Source: Artemia franciscana
Taxonomy: Eukaryota > Arthropoda > Branchiopoda > Anostraca > Artemiidae
Direction: 5' to 3'
DNA length: 64,000 bases
Assembly (NCBI RefSeq): GCF_032884065.1
Contig: NC_088868.1
Coordinates: 8,814,963 to 8,878,962, forward strand
Of this stretch, positions 24,331 to 33,691 are shown in pieces; position 1 is the first letter of the stretch; every line of letters begins with the position of its first letter. The position numbers were made by a program, and so were the translations under genes. Below the pieces are notes generated by a model. The model made no database searches and was not told where the DNA came from. It saw only the letters and a list, made by a program, of their open reading frames with translations.

Positions 24331-25360
24331 TCATCTAGATACATTCTGGGCAAATTTCGTTAAGGTGGTCCTTGTAGCACCACTTTTGCAGATGCTAAGG
24401 ACCCTAGTCCCCTTCCGGTCATCTGAACGAGGACAGAGACTGTAGTGCTGACTTTTGATGCCACAATGTGGGAGTTCAGCGTCTGAAATAACTGTAGGCT
24501 CTATTTCAACAATATTTAACACTAACATTTGAAGGTCTAGAGGAAGGGAGTTGATGTCTGCTCTTACCATCAAATGAGGCTTTGTAAGGGATAGTCCTAA
24601 CTGTGTGGGGATTTTTGTGTGATTACACCTTTGTTTCTTTTTATGTCGGCAAGTTCTCCTATTTACGCCAGCAATATCAATCATTACAAAGAAGATTGTA
24701 TGTAGCTAGCGCAGACAGTGACGGCTAGTAGAGCAATAGGGACATTTTTATCTAAACTGTCAACACTGGATTTATTTTAGCCCTAAAACTTGTATATCTC
24801 CGGCTTCCCTGAGTTTGCATCCTAATGTGTTTTTTTGTGCGTTAAAGAGTTGAACGGTAATGTTTTCCTCTTGTTCGGCACATTTGATACAATAGTCTTC
24901 TTCTGAGCAAAGCTAAAGATTGAGGAGCCAGGCTCACGATCCCTTTATGGAAGAAATGCTGCTGGGAGCTCGCAGTTCTTATTCCTGAGATTTCCAATGT
25001 AGATAATATTCTGTCTGTTCAGCTCATCAACCAACTCAATCGAGGATTTCCTGTTGTCGGCAGTTATTTTCTGTTTGTGTCCAAGACCGGCGCATCCAGA
25101 GTGAAAGTGTTACGGGTATTAATGAACAGCAACTGTGTACCTTCCATCTCAGTGGTTTCGCCACAATATATAAAGGCATTGGATTTGTAGTAGGTGGAGG
25201 CTTCCGTTAGACACTCTATTTTCAGTCCGTACTCGGATGGATTCCAAGGGATGTTCTTTCTGAACACACATCGACCCCTGGAGGGAACGAGCGTTTTTCC
25301 GATTGTCAAATACTCAAACGAGGTGAATTTCTTTCTATATTCTTTAATCAAAGCACTTCC
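24331..25360 (-). pseudogene. piggyBac-family transposase remnant
   Basis: The minus strand gives the second half of a piggyBac/PGBD transposase. First come FEYLTIGKTLVPSRGRCVF and IPWNPSEYGLKIECL (25325-25200), then SSIELVDELNRQNI and GNLRNKNCELPAAFLP (25045-24960), an SVDSLDKN block (24750), NRRTCRHKKK and DINSLPLDLQML (24660-24520), and a C-terminal Cys-rich part with CPRSDDRKGTR and ICKSG (24430-24390). In active enzymes the first block reads LTIDEQL and its Asp is catalytic; here it is Gly (25298-25300). The N-terminal part is missing beyond about 25360. At least three frame changes or stops. No TTAA-flanked inverted ends were seen. Confidence 0.8.
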
Positions 25361-26479
25361 TAGAAAACTAAGACTTCATAAAAAACTAAAGAAAACCAAA
25401 AGTAAGGAATGATCATGAGCAGCAGAATTATTTTTTTTTAAACAGAAAATTTTAGTATACAATAAAGGGGTGTCTTCACCCCAAAGCAACTGTATTACAG
25501 GCATAAGCCAAAAACACTCCTGCGACTGTAACTAAATAGTAGATTAATATGTAATCCCATCCCCGACACCAAAGCAAAAATAATGTTCGCATTTATCAGA
25601 AGTCTCAAGGGTAATTAGAAAACTTTTTAGTTAGCAATACCCTTTTTAAAGCTCCAGGGAGATTATTCCTCCCCCCCCCCCCCAATTTACACATAGATCC
25701 ACCAGTGCTCCTGTGAAACAGCTGATATGCAATAATATTACACTTTATATAGTTTTATTCAGTCTCAAATGAATCTGTCTAGGTAAATGACTCTTTTAAA
25801 TAAATTTCTTGATTACTTATTTACTTTCAATTGACTGTTTGCATCCTTATAAGCAAATATGCCATCATAAGGTATTCCAGCCCCCTAAGATTGGTAAGTT
25901 AAATATATAATGTATCGATAATTTTTAATCGATTTGAGGTCTCAGAATTTATAATCAGGCATTCGTGCCCCTTTTGTTTTGCACTAAATCTTTGTTATGC
26001 GTGAAAAACAGAAAATGTAATTTCAGGCAAGGTTTCCAGTCTTGCTACTTCTACAAGGTTAAGGCAGCCCTTTGCATATGCTGTTGTCCTTAGATTTGGA
26101 TATTATGCCCAACTGCTTTTGTCCTGAAATAGAGGATTTTCCCGCGATGGTGTTCTGTGTCAAAATTCAATTTAAACCACGACTGAGAGAAGTTCAGTTA
26201 CTCAGGGGACGTATGCAAACACCGATGGTCCCTGCTGAGTGATGGTCCTTTCCACCCTTATTTACGACCATAAGCAATTTTTCCAAAGTGTCTTTTATGA
26301 ACTTCCAGGGACACGGTTTCTTCTCAGCCCGTGCCTCCCATGGAGGTATCCTGTATATTTGTAGGGTGCTCCCCATTACCGCCCCGGGGATTCACTGAGT
26401 TGGCTGGGAGAATCTCTTACAGAGCAGACTTTAAAAAAATTACCTGCTGACCAATGGTTTGCGTTGAGCAGGTACTTAT
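25361..26479. other. non-coding stretch with a C13 homopolymer
   Basis: Contains a run of C near 25671-25683 and a moderately GC-rich part at 26150-26400 that may be a longer SINE body or an unrecognised repeat. No coding signal I can support. Confidence 0.4.
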
Positions 26480-26715
26480 CTCCTGATACAATGCCTTCGG
26501 TCGGGAGTGTAATGCGTTGTTGGGCACAAATGTGATTCTTCTGGTGATTTCCTCGAGATTTTTCCTGCTAAGCATTTTAAGCTCGGTTAGCTCCGGTCAA
26601 GCTTACAGAGTCACACCATTGACCCCGTTCCTAACCAAATAACCAGCGACACCAGGACTCAAACTCCTGTCCTCAGGATTCCATGTCATAGATAGTCAAT
26701 ATACTATAACAAGCC
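26480..26715 (-). mobile_element. tRNA-derived SINE, copy 2
   Basis: Reverse complement carries TTTGAGTCCTGGTGTCGC (B-box region), TTATTTGGTTAGGAACGGGG and TCAATGGTGTGACTCTGTAA, alignable with the plus-strand copy at 22880-23090. The homology may continue toward 26150. Confidence 0.6.
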
Positions 26716-26803
26716 TAAATATACTATGTCAAGCTCTAATCTTCTGTAGATCCTAAATTTTATATCTCAATCCTCAATCTACTATATCAAGCCCAAATTT
26801 ACT

Positions 26804-26825
26804 AACTACTACTACTACTACTACA
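26804..26825. repeat. (ACT)n microsatellite, LINE 3' tail
   Basis: Seven imperfect ACT units directly at the 3' end of the minus-strand LINE. On that strand it reads (AGT)n and serves as the simple-repeat tail of an RTE-type element. Confidence 0.85.
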
Positions 26826-27732
26826 AATAACTCACTGCAGCACCAAGCCCCCTGAGGCCAACACAGCTACGCAAGCTCCTCCTCCAACCTAATCTATTTA
26901 AAGCCTCCCTCTTTACACCCTCCCAGGAATTTCCCATTTCCTTTAAATCTTTATTTATGACATCCTCCCAACCCAGAAAAGGACGACCTGCTTTCCGTGT
27001 AGCCCCAGACGGTTGGCCAAAAAGGACAATCTTCGGTAATCTGACATGCTTCATCAGTAGAACGTGGTCTAGCCATCTCAACCTTTCTTTCATTATAACC
27101 CCAGAAAGCGGGATACACTTTTCGTACAACCTACTGTTTGACATACGGTCAGTCAGCCGGGTACCCAGAACAATCCGTAGGCAATTTCTCTGGAAAACAT
27201 CTAGTAAATTTTCCTCTGCTTTTCGGAGTGCCCATGCTTCAGAGCCATATTTGACCACTGTCATCACTGTAGCTTCCAATACTCTAATCTTGGTTTGTAG
27301 ACTTATCTTTCTATTCTTCCAAACTTTTTTTAACTGTGAAAAAACACCCTGGGAATTATCTATTCTACTTTTAACATCTTCACTACTCCCACCATCTTTA
27401 CTAATAATACTACCAAGGTATCTGAAGCTCCCAACCTGATCAACCTTTTCGTTACCTAATGTCACCTGTTCATCTTCACTTATTCCTAGCCGTAGTGACT
27501 TAGTCTTCTTAACATTAATTTTCAAGCCTATTTTAGCACCCTGAACTCTTAAAACCTCTAAAAATTCATTCATTTTGCTCACACTTTCATCTAATATGCT
27601 TAAGTCATCAGCATAATCTAAGTCCAGGAGCGTTCTTCCTCCCATTTGATTCCATGGTCTCAAATTGCCTTTCCTGTCCTCCTTAAGACGAAGTCCATCA
27701 AAAAGATGCATATAACGGGGGATAGAACACAA
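26821..27732 (-). pseudogene. LINE RT catalytic box and C-terminal domain
   Basis: A 303-codon frame. Real homology starts around the GGRTLLDLDYADDLSILDES box and runs through KIGLKINVKKTKSLRLGIS, FRYLGSIISKDGGSSEDVK, TVVKYGSEAWALRKAEE, FQRNCLRIVLGTRLTDRMS, RLRWLDHVLLMK and GRPFLGWEDVINKDLKEM to a stop near the (ACT)n tail. The first 20 or so residues are out of frame relative to the upstream RT part, so the ATG is not meaningful. Confidence 0.8.
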
Positions 27733-28214
27733 CCCTGTTTAACTCCTGATCTAATACAAAACCAGTTGCTAACCTCATTTCCTACCTTAACGGCAGCAGT
27801 CTCGTACATAGCGCAAATCACTTTAATGTATTTTTCAGGTAAACCATATAACGACAAGACCTTTGTTAACGCTTTTCTATAAACAGAATCGAAAGCTTGC
27901 TCATAATCGATAAAACTGAGGACCAAAGGTGTTTGACAACGAAGGGACTTCTCAATTATCAACCTAAGAGTGAAAACATGGTCGACACATCCTCTACCTT
28001 TTCTAAAACCGCATTGTTCATCCCTTAAAACTTTGCCTACAGCATGTCTCAGTCTAAAAAGTATCATATTACTCAGTAATTTGCTACCTACAGAGACCAG
28101 ACTAATGCCTCGATAATTACGCCACTCACTCTTGTCACCTTTCTTATACAATGGTTTAATTAAGGTTTTCATAAAATCATTGGGTACTTCCCCTTTTTCA
28201 AAAATCATGTTCAT
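27660..28214 (-). pseudogene. LINE RT domain, palm with intact motif A
   Basis: An open stretch of 184 codons carrying KPLYKKGDKSEWRNYRGISL, EQCGFRKGRGCVDHVFTLR, motif A SFIDYEQAFDSVYRKAL (metal-binding Asp kept), and motif B RSGVKQGCVLSPVICIFLMD. The frame shifts near 27660-27730, just before the YADD box. Upstream, the block NNKAPGADS (about 28300) is in another frame, so the N-terminal RT part is frameshifted as well. Confidence 0.8.
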
Positions 28215-28443
28215 AATCTTCAGTAGCTTATTCCTAAACTCAGAGCAACCATATTTAAGAAACTTTTAATCATACTATCAGCACCTGGGGCCTTATTATT
28301 TTTTATCCTTTTAGTACTATCGCTAATTTTTCCTCACTAAACAAATCTTCCTTCACATCCAAGGTATTGCAAACTTTTTCATTTTCATCTATATCTTTTC
28401 CTGCAACTGTATCTCGGTTTAGCACATTCTCAAAATGTTCCAC

Positions 28444-28848
28444 TCATCTTTCTTTAACTTTTTCCTTATCACTAATTGTGGCCCCATTTTTATCTTTAAC
28501 TGGGACTAGTCCGGATTTGCTACTCCCGTTCAATTTATTAACATGCCAGTATAATATTTTACTATTATGCCGTCTAGCGACATCTTTCAGATCCTCAGCA
28601 ATTTTATCCATCGCCTCCACTTCACATCTCCTTAGTTTATATTTTAATACTTTCTCCACTTTCTTTACATTCCTTTTGTTTTTATACGACCTATCACTCA
28701 GATAATTCTTATACAAACCCCCTCTACTCTCTATTAAACCTAAAGCTTTGCCACTAATATTCCTAGTTGCAGTCTTAGCACTCTTCCCTAGGACACCATC
28801 AGCAACTTCACAAATTGTTTTTCTGAAATTATTCCATCCATCTTCCAC
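28444..28848 (-). pseudogene. LINE ORF2 linker region
   Basis: A 134-codon open stretch with WNNFRKTICEVADGVLGKS, IESRGGLYKNYLSDRSY and KILYWHVNKLNGSSKSGL. It ends VKDKNGATISDKEKVKER-stop, where the stop replaces the Trp of an ERW-x-EHFE motif; the EHFE part continues after the stop. This is the usual inter-domain segment between endonuclease and RT. Confidence 0.75.
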
Positions 28849-28860
28849 ATTGTTAAATTT

Positions 28861-29166
28861 TTAACTCTCAAGTTTAGTACTCAACTGTTCCTGGAATTTT
28901 TTTCTCAAATTTTTATCCTGAAGTCTACCAACATCATAACTTTCCGGGAGGTAGTTACGTTTCCGAAATTTCAGCTTTAAATTAACCTTAGACACTACTA
29001 GATAGTGATCTTTACTTTTAACATCAATAACGGCACTCCTATACACCCTAGTATCTTGTATTGATCCTACTAGTCTTCTGTTTACAATAACACAATCAAT
29101 AAGGTTTGCTGTCTTACCATCACGTGAATACCATGTCAACTTATGGGCCATTTTGTGACCAAACAC
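28861..29166 (-). pseudogene. LINE endonuclease C-terminus
   Basis: A 101-codon open stretch with KLTWYSRDGKTANLIDCVIV, RLVGSIQDTRVYRSAVIDV, SKDHYLVVSKVNLKLKFRK. The IDxVIV and S-x-DH blocks are the end of the APE-type endonuclease; the His-containing DH motif is retained. The first catalytic residues are lost with the 5' truncation. It ends at a stop before the linker. Confidence 0.75.
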
Positions 29167-29344
29167 CGTATTGGTGATAACTAGGTTGTTATACCTACAA
29201 AATATTTAAAAAAAGAAAAAATCTTTAATCCATCTATCCTTAGGATAATTATATAAAATATATAAGCAAGATACCTTTTCCTTGAATTGTAAATGGAAGG
29301 AAGGCAAAGAAAATCAGATATTCAAAATACTAAATAATTAAGTA

Positions 29345-30190
29345 TCTATATATATAAAAATAAGTTGTATGTGTGTTATGTCTTTTACACTATGTCTGTT
29401 AAGCCAGATTATATCTTCTATATATATTTAAAAATAAGTTGTATGTATTTTTGTGTTGAGGGTTTGCATATGACGTCTGACAAATAAAGAAGAAAATGAA
29501 AACAAACTAAAATGTAAAAACTGGGAATTGCATAAATATTTCGAAATATTTTGACAATAGATTAAAGTAATTCGAAAACCTTAAAACAGATACTTAAAAC
29601 TTTGAGGTTTATTATAAATTGTTGAGCTTTAGCAAGCTTGACACGTGAAGATTTTTCCACCTGTCAATGTTGTAGAATGTTACCAAAAAGCAAAACCAGG
29701 CTTGTGGTTCAAAGAGAAAGGGCCAGATTAGGAATGTGCAATTTACGTCAACGAAGGCGTGTCGAGGAACTACCAGAAACGCGAAACCAGACTTGCTGCT
29801 GAAGGAGAAAGTAAAAAAAGAAGGCGTGTCGAGGAATCACAAGAGCAATGTGAAAACAGGCTTGCGGGTTCAAGAGATAATGCCAGATTAGGAATATGCA
29901 ATTTACGTCAGCGAAGGCGTGTCGAGAAACTACCAGAGCAACGCGAAAACAGACTTGCTGCTAAAAGCAAATGCCCTTCATTTGTTGAACATATGCAAAC
30001 TGTCGCTTTATAGATTGCAGAGCATACGTGAATTGCGTCATTTTGTTTTTCCTCACTTAAGACTGTTTTAATTGAAAGTTATATCTTACTTTATAAAAAA
30101 GCAAGTCTCCGCGAAAGCCCTTCAATCTTAAACCTGAAAATAATGACATAAATTTAGTTACTTGAATAAAATATTTCTTTGGAAAATTTC
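29345..30190 (+). mobile_element. Helitron A, 5' portion
   Basis: Begins at an A|TC junction with TCTATATATATAAAAATAAG TTG, a 5' end shared with the other Helitron copies here. A second partial copy of this end follows near 29411. Downstream is the start of a Helitron-type ORF. The element appears to be broken by Helitron B at about 30190, and I do not see its own 3' end. Confidence 0.6.
29677..30013 (+). pseudogene. Helitron ORF N-terminal repeat region
   Basis: From an ATG at 29677 the frame reads MLPKSKTRLVVQRERARLG and NLRQRRRVEELPE, then shifts by a base near 29775 and continues RRRVEESQEQCENRLAGS and NLRQRRRVEKLPEQRENRLA to a stop at 30013. The repeated basic RRRVEE-x-PEQ-x-ENRLA unit is typical of the region in front of the Helitron_like_N and Rep domains. 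At DNA level the repeat spacing is about 160 bp (29741 and 29901). The Rep (HUH) and helicase domains are absent here. Confidence 0.65.
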
Positions 30191-30194
30191 TTGA

Positions 30195-30987
30195 GCTTTG
30201 TTGATGGTGAGTGCTAATGGAACATTCCCTGTGTCCCCGTCGTCATTTATATATCCCCCTGTGCCCCCGTTATCCCCGTTGTAGTTGTGTCCCTGTGTCC
30301 CGTTCGCCGTTTATATTCCCTGAATCCTTATCTTTGTGTGTCCCGGTCGTCATTTATATCTCCCGGTCGTTATTTGTGTCCCAGTGTCCCAGTCTGTAAT
30401 TTCTCTTTGAGTGTCCCGGTCGTCATTTATATTCCCTGTGTCCCGGTTTTTAGTTTTTTTTCTCCTTTATTTTTCAGTTTTTTCCTTTTTTAGTTTTTTT
30501 TCTTTTTCAGTTTTTAGTTTTTAAGTTTTTTATTACTTTTTAGTTTTTTTTCTATTTAGTTTTTTTTTTAGTTTTTACCTTTCTTTTGTGTTTTTTTGTT
30601 TTTTTCTTTTAAGTTTTTTTGTAGTTTTTACATTTTTTAATTTTTTTTTAGTTTTTATTCTTTTTTAGTTTTTAGTTTTTTACCTTTTTTTAGTTTTTTA
30701 GCTTTTTTAGTTTTTTTAGTATTTACTTTTTAGTTCTTTTTTGTAGTTTTTACCTTTTTTAGTTTGTTTCTTCTTTTGTATTAATGCTAAAGCCAAGGTT
30801 CGAACCTGGAACCTCTCGGACCTAGAGCCTGGAACAAAACGCTTTACCAACTCAGCTAATTCGGCTTGAATACATTCGTTTTTGAATTGGTATTTGATGA
30901 AATAATTCAGACGTCATATAATGATGTCACTCGAAAGACAGACAGGGAGACAGACAGAAAGACAGACAACTTATTTTTATATATAGA
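30195..30987 (-). mobile_element. Helitron B (minus strand), 5' end at 30987
   Basis: On the minus strand it starts A|TCTATATATAAAAATAAG at 30987 and runs left through GTC-rich repeats, a tRNA-like block, T-rich filler, a minisatellite and a short helicase piece (about 30195-30230, reading ALTINKAQ). It breaks off there. It forms the left arm of a large palindrome with Helitron C. Confidence 0.6.
30791..30867 (-). other. tRNA-like sequence with A and B boxes, copy 1
   Basis: The minus strand reads AGCCGAATTAGCTGAGTTGG (A box TAGCTGAGTTGG) and ends in GGTTCGAACC, a perfect B box, within a plausible T-arm. The spacing suggests a tRNA with a long variable arm, but the acceptor stem is not clean. 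It lies inside Helitron B. Confidence 0.5.
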
Positions 30988-31091
30988 TAGATAAGTTGTC
31001 AGTCTGTCTGTCTGTCTGTCGAGTAACGCCACTGTCCGCACATGACGTCTGAATTATTTCATTAAATACCAATTCAAAAACGAATGTAATC

Positions 31092-31167
31092 AAGCCGAAG
31101 TAGCTAAGTTGGTAGAGCGTTAAGTTTCAGGTTCTAGGTCCGAGAGGTTCCAGGTTCGAACCTTGAA
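31092..31167 (+). other. tRNA-like sequence with A and B boxes, copy 2
   Basis: AGCCGAAGTAGCTAAGTTGG followed 40 bp later by GGTTCGAACC. Mirror-image partner of the copy at 30791-30867. Confidence 0.5.
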
Positions 31168-31423
31168 TACAAAAGAAGAAAATAAACTAAAAAAGGTAAA
31201 AACTACAAAAAAAAACAAAAAAGAAAATACTAAAAAAATTAAAAAAGCTAAGAAACTAAAAAAAACTAAAAAAAGGTAAACAACTAAAAACTAAAAAAGA
31301 AAAAACTGAAAAAAACTAAAAAAGGTAAAAACTACAAAAAAAAAACTAAAAAGAAAAAAACAGAAAAAGAAAACTAAAAAAAAAGGTAACTAAAAAAGGT
31401 AACTAAAAAAGGTAAATGTATTC

Positions 31424-31500
31424 AAGCCGAAGTAGCTGAGTTGGTAATGCATTATGTTTCCGGTTCTAGGTCCGAGAGGTTCCAGGTTCGAACCTTGGCT
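31424..31500 (+). other. tRNA-like sequence with A and B boxes, copy 3
   Basis: AGCCGAAGTAGCTGAGTTGG and GGTTCGAACC. It is followed by CTTTAGCATT as in copy 1, so the Helitron C arm carries a tandem duplication of this block (spacing 332 bp). Confidence 0.5.
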
Positions 31501-31744
31501 TTAGCATTTATACAAAACAAGAAAAATAACTAAAAGAGGTAAAAATTACAAAAAAAAACTAAAAAGAAAATACTAAAAAACTAAAAAAACTTAAAAAAGG
31601 GTACAAAACTAAAAAAAGGAAAAACTGCAAAAAAAAATAAAAAGAAAAAAAGTAAAAACTAATAAAAAACTAAAAAACTAAAAAGAAAAAAACTATAACT
31701 AATAAAATAACTAAAAAAACTAAAAACTGAAAAAGAAAAAAAAC

Positions 31745-32052
31745 TAAAAAAAGGGACACTCAAAGAGAAAGTGACCGGGACACGGAATGTTCGATTATCA
31801 ATCACCATCAACAAAGCACCGGGACACAAATGACGACCAGAACACAGGGAATATAAATGACGACCGGGATACTCAAAGAGAAATTACATACCAGAACACC
31901 GGGACAAAAATGACGACCGGGACACAAATGACGACCGGGACACAGGGAATATAAAGGACGACCGGGACACAGGGACACAACTAAAACGGGGACGCCGGTG
32001 GGCACAGGGAGATATATAAATGACGACGGGGACACAGGGAATGTTCGATTAG
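31745..32052 (+). repeat. GACGACCGGGACACAGGGAA minisatellite in Helitron C
   Basis: Units built from AATGACGACCGGGACACA and GGGAATATA are repeated in variable 12-40 bp combinations. Mirror-image versions lie at 30225-30450 (Helitron B) and 33530-33720 (Helitron D). The last unit runs straight into the helicase frame, where it encodes NDDGDTGN. Confidence 0.8.
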
Positions 32053-32239
32053 CAATCACCATCAACAAAGCTCAAGGGCAATCATTAGAATAATGAGGTA
32101 TAGATCTGAATACAGATTGTTTTTCCCATGGACAATTATATGTTGCATGTTCAAGAGTCGGTAAACCTGAAAATCTATTTATATGCACAGACAATGGGAC
32201 AGCCAAGAATGTTGTATATTCGCAAGTTTTACGTAGTTA

Positions 32240-32240
<1 letters not shown>
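32020..32240 (+). pseudogene. Helitron helicase C-terminus (Helitron C)
   Basis: In one frame: [25 protein letters not shown], two adjacent stops, then [20 protein letters not shown] and [14 protein letters not shown], ending VLRS-stop at 32240. INKAQGQS and [12 protein letters not shown] are the last two conserved motifs of PIF1-type Helitron helicases. Only the two stops (TAATGA, about 32090-32095) interrupt an otherwise well-preserved tail. Confidence 0.85.

Positions 32241-32242
<2 letters not shown>

Positions 32243-32322
<80 letters not shown>
32243..32322. repeat. (TA)n microsatellite
   Basis: About 40 TA units directly after the helicase stop codon, at the same relative place as the longer run in Helitron D. 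Confidence 0.95.
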
Positions 32323-32324
<2 letters not shown>

Positions 32325-32483
32325 ATATTCACAGGTGGGACACCTGTGACTATATATCTAACTACAATGTATCTAAAATGTATCTATGTATCTAACTACA
32401 ATGGCGCATAACAAATATGTCGTGTAACGACTTACGCGCACGGGGGGCTTGGTGGGGGTGTAATGTGCCCCCACCAACTAGGA

Positions 32484-32518
32484 GTTGGGGTGGCGCGAAG
32501 CGCCACCCCAACAGCTAG
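32484..32518 (+). other. Helitron 3' terminus: 13-bp hairpin plus CTAG
   Basis: GTTGGGGTGGCGC (32484-32496), loop GAA, GCGCCACCCCAAC (32500-32512), then AG and CTAG (32515-32518) followed by T. This is a perfect match to the expected Helitron end structure. Confidence 0.85.
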
Positions 32519-32852
32519 TAGTGAATAAAATTTGAAAAAGCAATTTTATTCAATTGAAAGAAAATAGCAACACTAAAACCCACCAAAAAATCCTTAGGTT
32601 CTAAGAATTAATTTATTTTTTTTTGATTATATTTTTATTTGAATTACTCATCGATAAAAAAAATATATTCGTCATTATAGAACAATAGTCTTTGCTTTGT
32701 TAAAACTTCGGAGAATCCCAAACATACAATCCAAAATCTCTATACCGGCTTAAAATATAGTACTTGTAACTATGCAAAATATTCTGTTTATTGATCAGAG
32801 AATTGTAAAAATACTTCTGATTTTTGATGTAAAACTAGCTTTTATGTAAAAA
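32519..32852. other. AT-rich DNA between two Helitron 3' ends
   Basis: 334 bp with no coding or repeat signal, apart from a second CTAG-containing partial duplication (ATGTAAAACTAGCT) beside the right element. Confidence 0.5.
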
Positions 32853-32887
32853 CTAGCTGTTGGTGTGGCGCTTCGCGCACCCCCCAA
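32853..32887 (-). other. Helitron 3' terminus on the minus strand
   Basis: The minus strand reads GGGGGTGCGCGAAGCGCCAC, then ACCAACAG and CTAG. The stem is imperfect compared with the plus-strand partner at 32484-32512. The next base is T. Confidence 0.75.
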
Positions 32888-32972
32888 GCCCCCCCACGCG
32901 CGTAATTCGTTACGCGCTATATTAGTTACGCGCCAGTGTAGTTGTGTCCCTGTGTCCCACCTCTGAAAACAG

Positions 32973-33327
<355 letters not shown>

Positions 33328-33328
33328 T

Positions 33329-33560
33329 TTAACTACGTAAAACTTCCAAATATACAATATTCTTCGCTTTCCCATTGTCTGTGCATATAAATAGATTGTC
33401 AGGTTTACCGACTCTTGAACATGCAACATATAATTGTCCATGGGAAAACAATCCTTATTCAGATCTATACTGCATTTTTCTAATGATTTCCCTTGGGCTT
33501 TGTTGATGGTAATTGCTATTCGAATATTCCCTGTTTCCCCGTCGTCATTTATATATACCC
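33329..33560 (-). pseudogene. Helitron helicase C-terminus (Helitron D)
   Basis: The minus strand reads [37 protein letters not shown], after which a one-base deletion in CCCATGG shifts the [12 protein letters not shown] block into another frame. It ends at the TAA at 33331-33329. Apart from the frameshift the tail is well preserved and, unlike Helitron C, it has no double stop. Confidence 0.8.
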
Positions 33561-33691
33561 AATGTGCCCTTCCGGCGTCCCCGTTGTAGTTACGTCCCTG
33601 TTTCCCGGTGGTCATTTATATTCCCTGTGTCCCGGTCATCATTTGTGTCCCGGTGTCTCGGTCTATAGTTTCTCTTTGAGGGTCCCAGTCG

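Larger units (their letters stand above)
26821..29180 (-). mobile_element. RTE-like non-LTR retrotransposon, 5'-truncated, 2.4 kb
   Basis: The largest retrotransposon copy in the window. In minus-strand order it has the end of the AP-endonuclease (29166-28861), a linker (28848-28444), the RT domain (about 28440-27590), the C-terminal region (27590-26830) and a trinucleotide tail. The 5' side stops at about 29180, inside the endonuclease, close to the Helitron 5' end at 29345. At least one nonsense codon and two frameshifts break the ORF. Confidence 0.85.
30988..32518 (+). mobile_element. Helitron C (plus strand), 3' end at 32518
   Basis: Starts next to Helitron B with a truncated 5' end (AGATAAGTTGTC, then (GTCT)n), continues through two tRNA-like copies, A-rich filler, a minisatellite and the C-terminus of a Helitron helicase, then (TA)n. 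It ends with a 13-bp perfect hairpin and CTAG|T. The hairpin-CTRR-T end is diagnostic for Helitrons. The Rep domain and most of the helicase are missing, so it is non-autonomous. Confidence 0.8.

Noticed and set aside
26957-28705. Plus-strand frames opposite the large LINE
   Set aside because: Shadows of the minus-strand RT; the residue patterns make sense only on the minus strand.
30791-31500. Functional tRNA genes
   Set aside because: A and B boxes are good, but acceptor stems do not close and the copies are embedded in Helitron arms, so I call them tRNA-like only.
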